Origin: Candidatus Enterococcus murrayae
GTDB lineage: Bacteria > Bacillota > Bacilli > Lactobacillales > Enterococcaceae
Reading direction: 5' to 3'
Assembly (NCBI RefSeq): GCF_017315985.1
Contig: NZ_JAFLVR010000022.1
Coordinates: 1-36,745, forward strand
DNA length: 36,745 nucleotides
Shown here: one piece after another, positions 7,619 to 16,191 of the stretch
Layout: each line of letters begins with the position of its first letter
Numbering within the stretch: the first letter of the stretch is position 1
Translations under genes and position numbers: made by a program
The notes under the pieces: generated by a model
Databases searched by the model: none
What the model was told of the DNA's origin: nothing
Seen by the model: the letters and a program-made list of their open reading frames with translations, nothing else

Positions 7619-10185
7619 TAATCTTTTTCATTTTCGAGTCGTTTTTTCAACTCGTTGATTTGCTTGTCTAAATCCTTGCTTTGATTTTTCGTATCGGTGA
7701 TTTGGTCCTTGACGGTGTTGATCGCCGAATCTCGAGCAGCTTTTTCATGGGCGTACTCGGCTTCTTTGTTGCGGTAAACACCGGTATATTGATCGGAAAG
7801 GGTTCCGCCGGAAGGCTCAACCTGTTGAACCAGAGCAAAGACGTCTTGGGCATACTGATCGAAGGTCTGCCAATTGTCCTGAGTATCTGTCACGATGATC
7901 TCAAATTGGCTCAAGGTATCGATCCGTTCAGAGATTAATTGATTACTGAAGGTGGATGCTTCTTCTACCATTGGTGTGCTCAATTTAGCGGCTGTCAGCT
8001 CGTTGGCTTTTTGCTTCGCCAAGGTATCGATATTCGTAGTGGCGGTTTGCAGCGAATTTTTCCGAGTTGCCAATACTTGTTTTGTTTGACTAGAGCGAGT
8101 GACCAATTGTCCGCCGGCTTTTTGTACGGAAGAAGGCATTTGGAAATCAACATCTTCTTTGCCGTTGTTCAAAAGGTCCATCGTCTGTTTGAAAATCTCT
8201 TTTGTCGCCTGACCGACACTCATGTTATCCTGCGGCTGCGGCGTGTCATCGCCTGCCCAGACGGCTACAGTGTAGTGGGGCGTAGCACCGACTGTCCACA
8301 AATCTTTGGCTTCATCGGTAGTCCCGGTTTTTACGGCCCAATATTGATTGTGGGCTAGGGCCAAGCCTGCCGCTGTTCCATCTGCATTTTGGTGAACGGC
8401 CTTCATTGTATCGATGGTCAAGTATGCCGCGTCATCACTGTAAACCTTCTGCTGGGCGATCTCGCTTTGCGAGAAGATTTCTTGTCCATTGTCCTTGCGT
8501 TTGATCGTTTGGATATTGACCGGGGCACGATAATTTCCTTGATTGACTAGTGTCGCGATTCCGCTAGCCATTTCTTGGGTAGTTGCCCCGTAGGTCATTC
8601 CGCCGACAGCGATGATCGGATTGTCATCCTCGACATCCAAGCCGGTAAATTGCATTTGAGCTAAAGGCTGATAAACCGGCTCTTTCAATTCATCACGGTT
8701 CTCACTGGCTAATTTGTAGGCGACGACATTGGAAGAAATTGCCATCGCATTACGTAATGTCAGATTTCCTTTTGATCCGTTATATACATTATTAGGATAC
8801 GTATTATTCGGCCGGTCATCTGAAGCCATGCTGCCCTCTAACAATCCACGCTCATAAGCGGGCGCAAAGGATACTAAAGGTTTGATCGCCGAACCAGGCT
8901 GACGATAGGAGAGAAAGGCGCGATTATAATGATTGCCTTCTTCGCCGCGACCGCCGATGCTGGCTACCACGTCGCCAGTCTGATTATCGATGACGGTCAT
9001 CGCCGCCTGTTTGGTGTAGAAATTATTCTCGCCGTTACGATCTTGCCAGGCATTCATGACGTTGCTGACGATTCCCTGCAGCTGATCATGGAGTGCTGGA
9101 TCGATGCTGGTGCTGATTTGATAGCCGCCGGAAAGGATTCGTTGATATACCTTGTTATAGGCCGACTTGTATTCTTCGTTATAGCGGTCTTCTTCTTCCT
9201 TTGAATCAAACTGATATTGGAAGCGGAAGTCCTGCTGGCCCATTAAAATCTTAGTAGCTGAATCCACCGCCAAGGCGACTTCATTATTGTCTAGTTGATT
9301 ATTCAGCGCATTACTGTGAATCTCCGCTGAAATATCGTCTGCAACAGCCTTATCATACTGGTCCTTTGTGATATACCCCTGCTGATTCATTTCTTTGAGG
9401 ATCAGCTTGGCGCGCTTCAAAGCATTTTTCTTATTCGTCGTCGGATCAAAAATCCCCGGATTATTGGTGATCCCTACGAGTGTCGCCTTTTCTAAAAGAC
9501 TGGTATCATTGATCGACTTGCCAAAATAGACCTTTGCCGCTGCATTGATTCCGTAAGCGCCATGTCCGAAGTAGACATTGTTCAAGTAGTACTCCAAAAT
9601 TTGATGCTTGGTAAATTTCTTTTCCAGCGACTGAGCCATGACCATTTCCTCAATCTTCCGTGAGATAGAAACCTCTGGCGTCAAATAAATATTTTTCACC
9701 AATTGCTGGGTGATGGTTGAGGCGCCGCGCACCCCGCGGCCAGTCGCGGCATTCAACGCAACCGTCAGCAGACCTTGGGTATCGACTCCGTGATGATCAT
9801 AAAATCGCTTATCCTCGATTGCGATTAGGGCTTGAGAAACGAGCGGGTCCATCTTGTCATACGTTAGGTAGTCCCGTTCCTGCGTTTTCAGCTCCTTGAG
9901 CACCTGTCCGTTTTTATCTAGAATCGTGGTTGGGTGATACTGCTTGAAGTCACTCTCCTGGATCTTTGCCGCATGTTCTTCGCCGGCATCGATCGCCGCG
10001 GTGACTTCCTTTCCATATTTTTGGAAGAAGAAAATCGTTCCTGCAATCACAACTAAGAGGATTGCAGCAAGAATCCCTAGAGAAATCTTCGTTGATCGTG
10101 CCAATTGCCCCCGCGACGTTTTATTACGTGCAGGTCTTATTTTCTTTTCTTTTCTTTGTTGATGTCGTTCTTGTCTATTTGCCAT
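7618..10185 (-). CDS. Class A penicillin-binding protein (transglycosylase/transpeptidase)
   Basis: An 855-aa bifunctional peptidoglycan synthase that polymerises lipid II and crosslinks stem peptides on the outer face of the membrane. A basic cytoplasmic tail (1-33) is followed by one membrane anchor (about 34-55). The GT51 domain has catalytic E124 in IAIEDKRFYDHHGVD and GASTITQQLVKNIYL (154-168). The transpeptidase has SAIK (S432, K435), SSN (484-486) and KTGT (619-622). The C-terminal 60 residues are highly charged and probably form a coiled coil (EKAARDSAINTVKDQITDTKNQ to the end). It is one of the class A PBPs found in enterococci, but I cannot say which. Its 5' end faces a divergent gene for a membrane-anchored protein. 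Confidence 0.95.
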   Translation of the reverse strand: MANRQERHQQRKEKKIRPARNKTSRGQLARSTKISLGILAAILLVVIAGTIFFFQKYGKEVTAAIDAGEEHAAKIQESDFKQYHPTTILDKNGQVLKELKTQERDYLTYDKMDPLVSQALIAIEDKRFYDHHGVDTQGLLTVALNAATGRGVRGASTITQQLVKNIYLTPEVSISRKIEEMVMAQSLEKKFTKHQILEYYLNNVYFGHGAYGINAAAKVYFGKSINDTSLLEKATLVGITNNPGIFDPTTNKKNALKRAKLILKEMNQQGYITKDQYDKAVADDISAEIHSNALNNQLDNNEVALAVDSATKILMGQQDFRFQYQFDSKEEEDRYNEEYKSAYNKVYQRILSGGYQISTSIDPALHDQLQGIVSNVMNAWQDRNGENNFYTKQAAMTVIDNQTGDVVASIGGRGEEGNHYNRAFLSYRQPGSAIKPLVSFAPAYERGLLEGSMASDDRPNNTYPNNVYNGSKGNLTLRNAMAISSNVVAYKLASENRDELKEPVYQPLAQMQFTGLDVEDDNPIIAVGGMTYGATTQEMASGIATLVNQGNYRAPVNIQTIKRKDNGQEIFSQSEIAQQKVYSDDAAYLTIDTMKAVHQNADGTAAGLALAHNQYWAVKTGTTDEAKDLWTVGATPHYTVAVWAGDDTPQPQDNMSVGQATKEIFKQTMDLLNNGKEDVDFQMPSSVQKAGGQLVTRSSQTKQVLATRKNSLQTATTNIDTLAKQKANELTAAKLSTPMVEEASTFSNQLISERIDTLSQFEIIVTDTQDNWQTFDQYAQDVFALVQQVEPSGGTLSDQYTGVYRNKEAEYAHEKAARDSAINTVKDQITDTKNQSKDLDKQINELKKRLENEKD

Positions 10186-10317
10186 ATCCGCCTATCCTTA
10201 AAAAAATCATTTCCTCTAGTGTAATAGAAAATGACGAGAATAACTATCCTATTCATATTTTTCCAAGAAAAAATTTAGATTATTTCATAAAAATAGTCGG
10301 ATTTTACCTAGAAATAC

Positions 10318-10346
10318 TTGACGCTTGCTTAATTTGTCGCCACAAT
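10318..10346 (+). promoter_or_regulatory. Predicted promoter for the 10368 gene
   Basis: TTGACG (10318-10323), a 17-bp spacer, then CACAAT (10341-10346), ending about 20 bases before the start codon. The -10 is a moderate match. It lies in the 182-bp divergent intergenic region shared with the PBP gene. Confidence 0.5.
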
Positions 10347-10367
10347 GTAGAGGAGACGAGGTGAACT

Positions 10368-11318
10368 ATGGATACCAAGAAAAAATGGTTGATCTTTTGG
10401 GGAATTCTAGCCGCTTTATTTGTCGGGGCCTTTGGGATTGTTTTGAGTGGAAATTTTCCTCAATTTACGATTCCGTTCAGTGTTTTTGCCAGTGATGATA
10501 AGGAAAAGAAAAAAGAAGAGCTCCCGAAATTAGATGTGCTGCCGTTAAAGGATGTCAATGATCAAACATTATTAAGCGAACAAACGGAAAAAATCGATGC
10601 TTTGAATAAGGCATTCGCAGATAGCAACAGCCTTTCCAGCTCGCAGGCGATGGCCGATGCGATCGAAAAGATCTATGGAAAGGCGAAGGATGGGAAAAAT
10701 ATTTTTAATCTGTACCGCAAAATCTATCCTATGGTGAGTTCAGAGGAAAGGGGATTTGTCAGTGTCAGTCTAGTGGGATTCGGTCAGCGCTTAGTGGATA
10801 ACCAGCCGATGACGACACAGCGGCAGATTTGGAGTTTTACTGATACGAGTGGTTCACGCCATGATTATACAGTCAATCTTCGCTTTAACCAAAAAGAGCT
10901 GAATGAATTGACGGCAGAAGATGGCAGCGATGTAAAATCAGTGATCACTAAAGATGACACCTATTTAGATAAGTCAGCGGATTTCGAGACTGCCTGGACA
11001 GAATTGATTCGCCGCGGGACAGACACACAGCTTTATCGCCAAATGGAAAAAGCGGGGTTGGACAGCAATCAAACGGAGTTCAAGGCGTTGGAAAAAAGTA
11101 TAAACGTGACGAATCCGAGCGGATTCTTTGAGCTGTTCAAGGATACTCGCGGAGATATTACCCACGCGTATTTATCAGGGTTCTATCACACGAATACACC
11201 GACAGATGGCCAGTCGGATTATTATTTCCGGGTACCGACTTCTGAAAAGGCTATTGCGAATTTCGTGGTTGTCTATGATCGACTGCAGCAAAAGATTGTT
11301 TCTATTAATAGACAGTAA
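10368..11318 (+). CDS. Membrane-anchored extracellular protein of unknown function
   Basis: A 316-aa protein with a short basic start (MDTKKK), one membrane segment (about residues 7-27, without a lipobox Cys) and a charged linker (SDDKEKKKEELPK), then about 260 residues predicted to lie outside the cell. The outer part mixes alpha and beta segments and contains a strand-rich section (RQIWSFTDTSGSRHDYTVNLRFNQKEL) but no motif I recognise. ATG 10368 follows GAGGTG. It is transcribed away from the class A PBP gene; the shared intergenic region and outward location make a cell-wall-related role possible, but this is only inference from position. A T-tailed hairpin follows. Confidence 0.8.
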   Translation: MDTKKKWLIFWGILAALFVGAFGIVLSGNFPQFTIPFSVFASDDKEKKKEELPKLDVLPLKDVNDQTLLSEQTEKIDALNKAFADSNSLSSSQAMADAIEKIYGKAKDGKNIFNLYRKIYPMVSSEERGFVSVSLVGFGQRLVDNQPMTTQRQIWSFTDTSGSRHDYTVNLRFNQKELNELTAEDGSDVKSVITKDDTYLDKSADFETAWTELIRRGTDTQLYRQMEKAGLDSNQTEFKALEKSINVTNPSGFFELFKDTRGDITHAYLSGFYHTNTPTDGQSDYYFRVPTSEKAIANFVVVYDRLQQKIVSINRQ

Positions 11319-11371
11319 TCCGTGGATAAAAATCAAGGCGGCTTGCCTAGTAGAAAAATACAACATAAACA

Positions 11372-11401
11372 AGATCATCAATTTTTTGATGGTCTTTTTT
11401 T
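11372..11401 (+). terminator. Rho-independent terminator
   Basis: Stem agatcatca / tgatggtct (one U-G wobble) with loop attttt, running into eight T. It ends the 10368 transcript. Confidence 0.88.
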
Positions 11402-11819
11402 CGTGGAAGAATTCGGGTGGATCACGCAGCAATTTCAATTAGTTTATTAAATATATTATAAAATATATGGAGTATAGCGAAAATTTTTCATCAAAATTCA
11501 AAGAATATTTTTGAATTTTGAGTGATTATAGAATTATATCACAATAATTGTTATATTTGTGACAACAGGAAAAATCCCGAAGATTCACATTCTTAGAGAC
11601 GGGAAATGAGAGAGCAATTCCTGTGATCGAGCATGCTTATTGGTATGTTCACTTGATAGGGGGTGGTTTATGGAACGCTGCTTCTGTTTTTGGCCAAAAA
11701 CAAACTCAAAAAATACACATACTGTTTTCCTCGAGAAAATGGTCAATGTCATAATTAGGGTAGGGTTTATTTGTTGTGCACTTTTTGCACTTGGGTAAAG
11801 AGCAGAAAAGGAGAGCGAA
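11402..11819. other. 418-bp AT-rich leader region before the Cys-rich protein
   Basis: No convincing gene. Content seen: a very AT-rich tract (11437-11480); a perfect 12-bp inverted repeat with 7-base loop (11491-11502 and 11510-11521); a 5-bp hairpin gtgca/tgcac at 11776-11790; and AAAGGAG just before ATG 11820. No clean sigma-A promoter can be chosen by eye. The length of the leader suggests regulated expression of the secreted protein downstream. Confidence 0.5.
11491..11521. repeat. Perfect 12-bp inverted repeat
   Basis: tcaaaattcaaa (11491-11502) and its exact reverse complement tttgaattttga (11510-11521) flank 7 bases. No T-tract follows, so a terminator is unlikely; a regulator binding site or an RNA hairpin in the leader fits better. 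Confidence 0.7.
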
Positions 11820-13691
11820 ATGAAAAAAAAGGGATTAATGAAAAAATTAAAAGGGATCATGTCGTTGGTAACGCTATTGATCATGACCGTGTCCTCGTTA
11901 GGGGTACCGGCACAAGTATTTGCAGCAGATGAGGAGAATGTTCCGGCAAATCTGACAGTAAAACATAATGATGAGCAAAAATGGACTGTGATTCAGTTCG
12001 ATAAGGTTGAGGATGCGCAAAGCTACAACATCTATCGAGCAGAAGAACAGGATGGGAAATTTGAGCGAATTCAAACATTGAAGAGTGACAAAACATATAC
12101 AGTTGATCCTTATGACGAGTTAGAGACAAAAGGCACGCTTAAGGCTGATTATCTCTACTATTATAAAGTAGCAGCTGTGGTCGATGGCAAGGAACAGGAC
12201 GCAGCTGGCCCAATAGCTAATCAAGATGCTGCAGCAAAAGCAGGGGATGCGAAAATCGACGCAGCCGCAGCGGCACCGTCAGCAGCTACTAGTGAAGAAC
12301 CAGCGAAAGAATCGACCGAACAATCAACAAAAGAAACGTCTGAAGAATCGTCATCTAATGCGCCGGCAGCCCAAACATACGGCTGGTTTAATCATAAAAC
12401 AGGATGTGACGGTAAACATAACGGCAATACCTGCAACAGCAATGCAGGCAAGCATGATGAGCATTGCGATAAAAATCATAGTAAATACCGCAAATGTAAT
12501 TCAAACAATTGGAAACATGGCGAACACTGTGACAAAAATCACAGCGGCAAAAACTGTAATGAAAACAAATGGCATCACGGTTCAAATTGTGATGAAAACC
12601 ATAGCGGTCACGGCTGCAACAATAATTGGAAGCACCATGAAGACTGCGATAAAAATCACAGCGGAAAACATTGTAACCAAAACAACTATAAAGAAAAATG
12701 GGATGCAGTTAAAAATGTTTGTGTGACTGAAGCACAGCATCATTGGTTAAAGCTTAGCTGGGAATCAAAAGGCAGCGATGCTGAATATAAGATCTTCCGT
12801 GCAAGTAAAAAATGCAACGATTACCACTCTGGCGATTTCAAAGAAATTGCTAAAGTAACAGGAAAAACAACCTATAACGATATCAAGTTGGACCACAATA
12901 CGACTTATTGCTACAAAGTAATGGTAAAACGTCCGAAGGTTTGTCCATATACGATCGAGACAGTCAGCAGTTCAAATATCGGCAAATTCACTGTTTGCGG
13001 GACTACATTGAATCCGAATATCAAAGCAGCAGCAGTTTCCGATAAAGCGATCAAAGTGAACTGGACAAACACAAAGAGCGACAATGCTTCAACAAGATTC
13101 GCAACTAGCTATACACTATATCGCAGTACAACGAACAACATTAACAATGCGACAGCGATTACAGTGAATGGCAAACAAGATGGTTCAGAAATGTCTTATA
13201 CAGATGAAGGCTTGAACCAATGCACCACTTATTATTACTGGGTGAAAGCAAGCTATGGTCAATGGAGCAGCTGGATAAGTCCTCAATGGGGATCAAGCTG
13301 TGCAACAACATTGAAGAGAAAAGAAATCGGCAATGGCTTGAACGGCTGCATCAAGAATGTTCTTAAGTGCGGTTGTATCCCAACACGCTACTACGGCGCA
13401 CAAATCTTCTTAGGTACGCAAAATCCGAATTCACTAGACTATACAAAGGTTCGTGTATACCGCAGAACAAGTACAGGTCAGTACAGCAGCGCGTATAAAA
13501 CAATCGATGTTCGCTATGCGAAATATACGAATGGTGTTTTTGGAAAAGGCTACTATATTGACTATTCATTAAGCAAAGTCTGCTTATCAAAAGGCACTTA
13601 CTATTTCGCACTCCAAGCGATTGGTTCAGATTCTGGTAAGGAAATCACTGGACCGATGAAAGAAATTGGCTGTGTTACGGTAAAATGGTAG
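11820..13691 (+). CDS. Secreted Cys/His-repeat protein with fibronectin-III-like modules
   Basis: 623 aa. A signal peptide (about 1-36, hydrophobic LVTLLIMTVSSLGVPAQVFA, then ADEE) sends it out of the cell. An Fn3-like module (about 42-135) has the YNIYRAEE and YYYKVAAV strands typical of the fold. A low-complexity Ala then Ser/Thr/Glu linker (135-185) follows. Five tandem units of 19-21 residues (196-294) have the pattern CDxNHSGxxCNxN followed by K/H-rich residues. At least two more Fn3-like modules follow (about 300-395 and 400-497), then a Cys-containing C-terminal domain (about 505-623). It has 22 Cys, ten of them in the repeats, an unusual number for a Gram-positive exported protein. 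There is no LPxTG or other anchor. AAAGGAG precedes the ATG. Metal binding or disulfide-linked adhesion are both possible; the function is unknown. Confidence 0.88.
   Translation: MKKKGLMKKLKGIMSLVTLLIMTVSSLGVPAQVFAADEENVPANLTVKHNDEQKWTVIQFDKVEDAQSYNIYRAEEQDGKFERIQTLKSDKTYTVDPYDELETKGTLKADYLYYYKVAAVVDGKEQDAAGPIANQDAAAKAGDAKIDAAAAAPSAATSEEPAKESTEQSTKETSEESSSNAPAAQTYGWFNHKTGCDGKHNGNTCNSNAGKHDEHCDKNHSKYRKCNSNNWKHGEHCDKNHSGKNCNENKWHHGSNCDENHSGHGCNNNWKHHEDCDKNHSGKHCNQNNYKEKWDAVKNVCVTEAQHHWLKLSWESKGSDAEYKIFRASKKCNDYHSGDFKEIAKVTGKTTYNDIKLDHNTTYCYKVMVKRPKVCPYTIETVSSSNIGKFTVCGTTLNPNIKAAAVSDKAIKVNWTNTKSDNASTRFATSYTLYRSTTNNINNATAITVNGKQDGSEMSYTDEGLNQCTTYYYWVKASYGQWSSWISPQWGSSCATTLKRKEIGNGLNGCIKNVLKCGCIPTRYYGAQIFLGTQNPNSLDYTKVRVYRRTSTGQYSSAYKTIDVRYAKYTNGVFGKGYYIDYSLSKVCLSKGTYYFALQAIGSDSGKEITGPMKEIGCVTVKW
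12405..12701 (+). repeat. Five tandem 57-63-bp coding repeats (Cys/His/Asn units)
   Basis: Units at 12405-12464, 12465-12527, 12528-12587, 12588-12644 and 12645-12701 encode the Cys-Asp-x-x-His ... Cys-Asn-x-Asn pattern. Unit lengths differ by whole codons and the units are diverged at DNA level, so this is an old protein repeat kept by selection and not a recent slippage product. Confidence 0.85.
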
Positions 13692-13799
13692 ACAGCTAGA
13701 CGCTTGATCAGTTTGGTCAGGCGGGAGTTGCAAGGTATTCTCAAAATGGAAAGGAATCCGTTTTTTTGATCGACTTTCCAGCATAATAGAATCGTCCAA

Positions 13800-13832
13800 A
13801 AAAGTGTTAGGAGACTATCTCCTAACACTTTT
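13800..13832. terminator. Bidirectional terminator between convergent genes
   Basis: A perfect 15-bp stem (13800-13814 with 13818-13832; core gtgttaggaga) with a 3-base loop. On the minus strand it is followed by six T, on the plus strand by TTTTCATTTT. It therefore ends the minus-strand editing-protein transcript well, and probably also the Cys-rich gene. Confidence 0.9.
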
Positions 13833-13838
13833 CATTTT

Positions 13839-14375
13839 CTAATCAATAAGGATCGCTTCGTGTCCCGTATATGGCAGGAATTTTTCAAATAAATCCGCTG
13901 TTTTCAGCTTCATATAGTTGGTCACAGAACCGGAACTGCAGCCGTACCATTCTCGTTCAGCAACGGATTTGTCGAAAACGAGCTGGATCTCATGCTCAGG
14001 ATCTTTTAACAGTCCGAAGATCGTTGCGGCTCCTGGAATCACACCCAGCCGCTCATCTAGCAAAGCAGCTGAAGCAAATGATACCCGCGGAATCTCCAAT
14101 TTCTTGCCAAAATCTTTAGTCACGAACTTAAAATCTGCTGGTGTAATGTACAAGTAGAATTTGGTTTTCTTTTGGTTGCATAAAAAGATCGTTTTAACGA
14201 CCTCAATCCCTAAGCGATTATCGATATCGATACAATCTTCCATCGTCAAGGCTTCGCCTGTAGCCACTTGATAAAAGGGGATATCCAGCTTTGCCAGTGT
14301 TTCATATGTTTTTTCCTCTAATTCAGAACCAAACTCAGTCGGTGGGGTAGTATGCATTTCACTAACGTAAACCAT
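13839..14375 (-). CDS. YbaK/ProX-type prolyl-tRNA editing deacylase
   Basis: 178 aa, a stand-alone editing domain of the YbaK/ProX superfamily that removes a wrongly attached amino acid (typically Ala) from tRNA-Pro in the cytoplasm. The features seen are the GIEVVKTIFLCNQKKTKFYLYI core with the conserved Lys (K61) and the LGVIPGAATIFGLLKD segment carrying the family's GxxPG loop near the substrate pocket. An N-terminal helix (ELEEKTYETLAKLDIPF) precedes it, as in PrdX/ProX proteins. ATG follows AAAGGAGG at 5 bases. It is monocistronic, with a strong terminator downstream. Confidence 0.88.
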   Translation of the reverse strand: MVYVSEMHTTPPTEFGSELEEKTYETLAKLDIPFYQVATGEALTMEDCIDIDNRLGIEVVKTIFLCNQKKTKFYLYITPADFKFVTKDFGKKLEIPRVSFASAALLDERLGVIPGAATIFGLLKDPEHEIQLVFDKSVAEREWYGCSSGSVTNYMKLKTADLFEKFLPYTGHEAILID

Positions 14376-14446
14376 AACGGCCTCCTTTGTGTATGTAATA
14401 CCTACTACGATACCTTTTTTTAATCAAATTCTCAACCTATTTTCAT

Positions 14447-15898
14447 TTATTTTTCTAATTGCGTCAAATCTTTTTTTACCAGCTTTGCCAGAATCGCTTC
14501 AATATCTATGTAGTCGGTCGTAGTCATGTTCGAACGAATAATGACCGATTCTTGACCTTCTGACAGGAAGTTTCTGCAGGCCGGTGTTGTTCCAATAATC
14601 AGCTGTGCTTCTCGCGGGGTTTCAACAAAAGTCAGGTGATAGCGATTTTTGAAATACAAATTGATTTTTTCTTGGATAAAAATACTAAAAAGATCACTGT
14701 GCTCGGAAAACGCATACACTGAAATCTCTGGCAGACAATTTTCCAATGAAAAGAGGTTTACACAGGTTAAAAACGAATAAAGCCGCAATTGACGAAAGTC
14801 GTAGCCAGGCACTGCCTGAGTGAATTCTTGCCAAAAGGCATCAAAGCGTCGGTAATAATAGGGAAATTGCGACTGCACCTGATTCAAGGCCACATTGTTT
14901 CCAAGCTCATCGATCATCGGATCATTTAGTCGGAAGAAGGCCAGCGCCGCATAATGCTGCTTAAGCTTGCGGCCTACAAACTTCTGCTCGCGGCTGTTTA
15001 ATGGCCGGAAGTGAGTAGAAAATGACTTGAGCCAATGAGCAATAGCCTGGTTAAAAAAGAGCTCTCTTGAGGAATTCTTATACTGCAATTCAAAATCGTT
15101 CAACAAGGAGCTGTAAATAGCATAAAGGAAAAAACGCCATTCATTGGTGTTCCAGGTTTTTAAAAAGGCCGGTTTTTTCGGATATTTGAAGCGGTTCAGC
15201 AATGCTTTTTCAGTGCTGTTGAAAATAAGCTCCCCTTTTTTACTGAGGGATTGATTGGTGATCAATAGCCAAAAGCAGATCATTTCTAGATTGGTCGGGT
15301 TATTGGCCAGCTTTAAATAATCCTCTATTTGGTTGGCTAGCTGGAAGTAGCTTTCAGTATTGATCCGTTCGACTTGGCAGAACTGACGATACAGCCCGCG
15401 GAAGAATATATAATGGAAACGGCGAATATCGACTTCTCGCCCTTTTAAGCTGATTTTTGTGGAGCAGGAGATATAAAGATCGTAATCAGACAGATCCTGA
15501 TTGATTTCTTTGATTTTACGACGTAATTTGGATTCGCTGATGTTTTTATCCATGCAAAATTGAATGGCCGAAATTTTTCGTTTCGTCAGAATCATACGAA
15601 TGATTTCGCAAGCCAAATCATGCTGGTATAAATAATTCGTCAAGGACTGGAGGTTCGTTGAGGAACGATCAAGCTGAATACCGCGTCCATTATCCATCCG
15701 CAGAGTTAAAAAATAATCATCTCCGGTGTAAAGCTCTTCGATGATCGTTTGTAATTCTTTACAGTTCACACGAATCGTACCAAGGCTGGCATAACCGATT
15801 TTCTCCTGTAATTCTTTTAAAGAGATCGGCGTCTGCAGACCATCGAGCGTTTCTATAATCTGAATTTTTAGCCGTGTGTTTTTATCCATCCCCAGCAT
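14447..15898 (-). CDS. Mga-family transcriptional regulator
   Basis: About 483 aa. It has an N-terminal winged-helix region (about 5-60, LKELQEKIGYASLGTIRVNCKEL), a second Mga-type helix-turn-helix (about 85-135, ISAIQFCMDKNISESKLRRKIKEINQDL), a long helical PRD-like middle, and a C-terminal EIIB-like region (about 390-475, DLFSIFIQEKINLYFKNRYHLTFVETPREAQLIIGTTP). This is the architecture of Mga/AtxA-type regulators that control surface or sugar-use genes in Firmicutes, possibly in response to PTS phosphorylation. I use ATG 15898 because GGAGGG lies 7 bases ahead; ATG 15913 would contain that ribosome site. Targets are unknown, although secreted-protein genes lie nearby. The upstream region holds three TAACC boxes. 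Confidence 0.85.
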   Translation of the reverse strand: MLGMDKNTRLKIQIIETLDGLQTPISLKELQEKIGYASLGTIRVNCKELQTIIEELYTGDDYFLTLRMDNGRGIQLDRSSTNLQSLTNYLYQHDLACEIIRMILTKRKISAIQFCMDKNISESKLRRKIKEINQDLSDYDLYISCSTKISLKGREVDIRRFHYIFFRGLYRQFCQVERINTESYFQLANQIEDYLKLANNPTNLEMICFWLLITNQSLSKKGELIFNSTEKALLNRFKYPKKPAFLKTWNTNEWRFFLYAIYSSLLNDFELQYKNSSRELFFNQAIAHWLKSFSTHFRPLNSREQKFVGRKLKQHYAALAFFRLNDPMIDELGNNVALNQVQSQFPYYYRRFDAFWQEFTQAVPGYDFRQLRLYSFLTCVNLFSLENCLPEISVYAFSEHSDLFSIFIQEKINLYFKNRYHLTFVETPREAQLIIGTTPACRNFLSEGQESVIIRSNMTTTDYIDIEAILAKLVKKDLTQLEK

Positions 15899-15930
15899 GA
15901 ATGTGCCCTCCATTCTTACTTAATAAAAAT

Positions 15931-16066
15931 TAACCGTACTGATTTATATAATAGATTAAAATATCATTTAATACAAATAATAACCTAATAAATGGCGAAA
16001 AATAAAGCTATATCCTAAACAAATCATAAGAAACTCGTTTTAATAAAAAATAACCAAGGTTATTTT
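15931..16066. promoter_or_regulatory. AT-rich regulatory region with three TAACC boxes and a palindrome
   Basis: TAACC preceded by an A/T run occurs at 15931-15935, 15981-15985 and 16051-16055. The last is part of a 9-bp inverted repeat aaaataacc / ggttatttt (16047-16055, 16058-16066). This lies between the Mga-type gene and the divergent TfoX-domain gene, so it could be a binding region for either gene's regulator. By inspection only. Confidence 0.4.
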
Positions 16067-16158
16067 GTTTAAATTTCCTTTTCTTGTGATGATTTGAAAA
16101 AAAGTGACGGCTTTTTAAACTTTTTGTGAAAGCGGTCGTTTCCGCTTTTATTCTAAGG

Positions 16159-16164
16159 TATAAT
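16159..16164 (+). promoter_or_regulatory. -10 element TATAAT for the TfoX-domain gene
   Basis: A perfect TATAAT lies 27 bases before ATG 16192. The matching -35 (TCGTTT, 16136-16141) is weak. Confidence 0.5.
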
Positions 16165-16191
16165 ATATCTAAAAGGAGTAAGGAGTCAGAG

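Noticed and set aside
7681-9204. Several plus-strand open frames opposite the PBP gene
   Set aside because: They lie wholly within the well-supported PBP coding sequence and show no domains or ribosome sites.
12405-12701. CRISPR-like array of about 60-bp periodicity
   Set aside because: Repeats are in frame, vary by whole codons and have no separate spacers; they are protein repeats.
12226-12726. Second open frame (+2) of 166 codons inside the Cys-rich gene
   Set aside because: Its low-complexity Lys/Thr/Ile-rich product is a shadow of the repeated codons; no ribosome site, and the main frame has signal peptide and domains.
16126-16191. In-frame extension of the TfoX-domain protein
   Set aside because: It would pass through the TATAAT and the ribosome sites; ATG 16192 is better.
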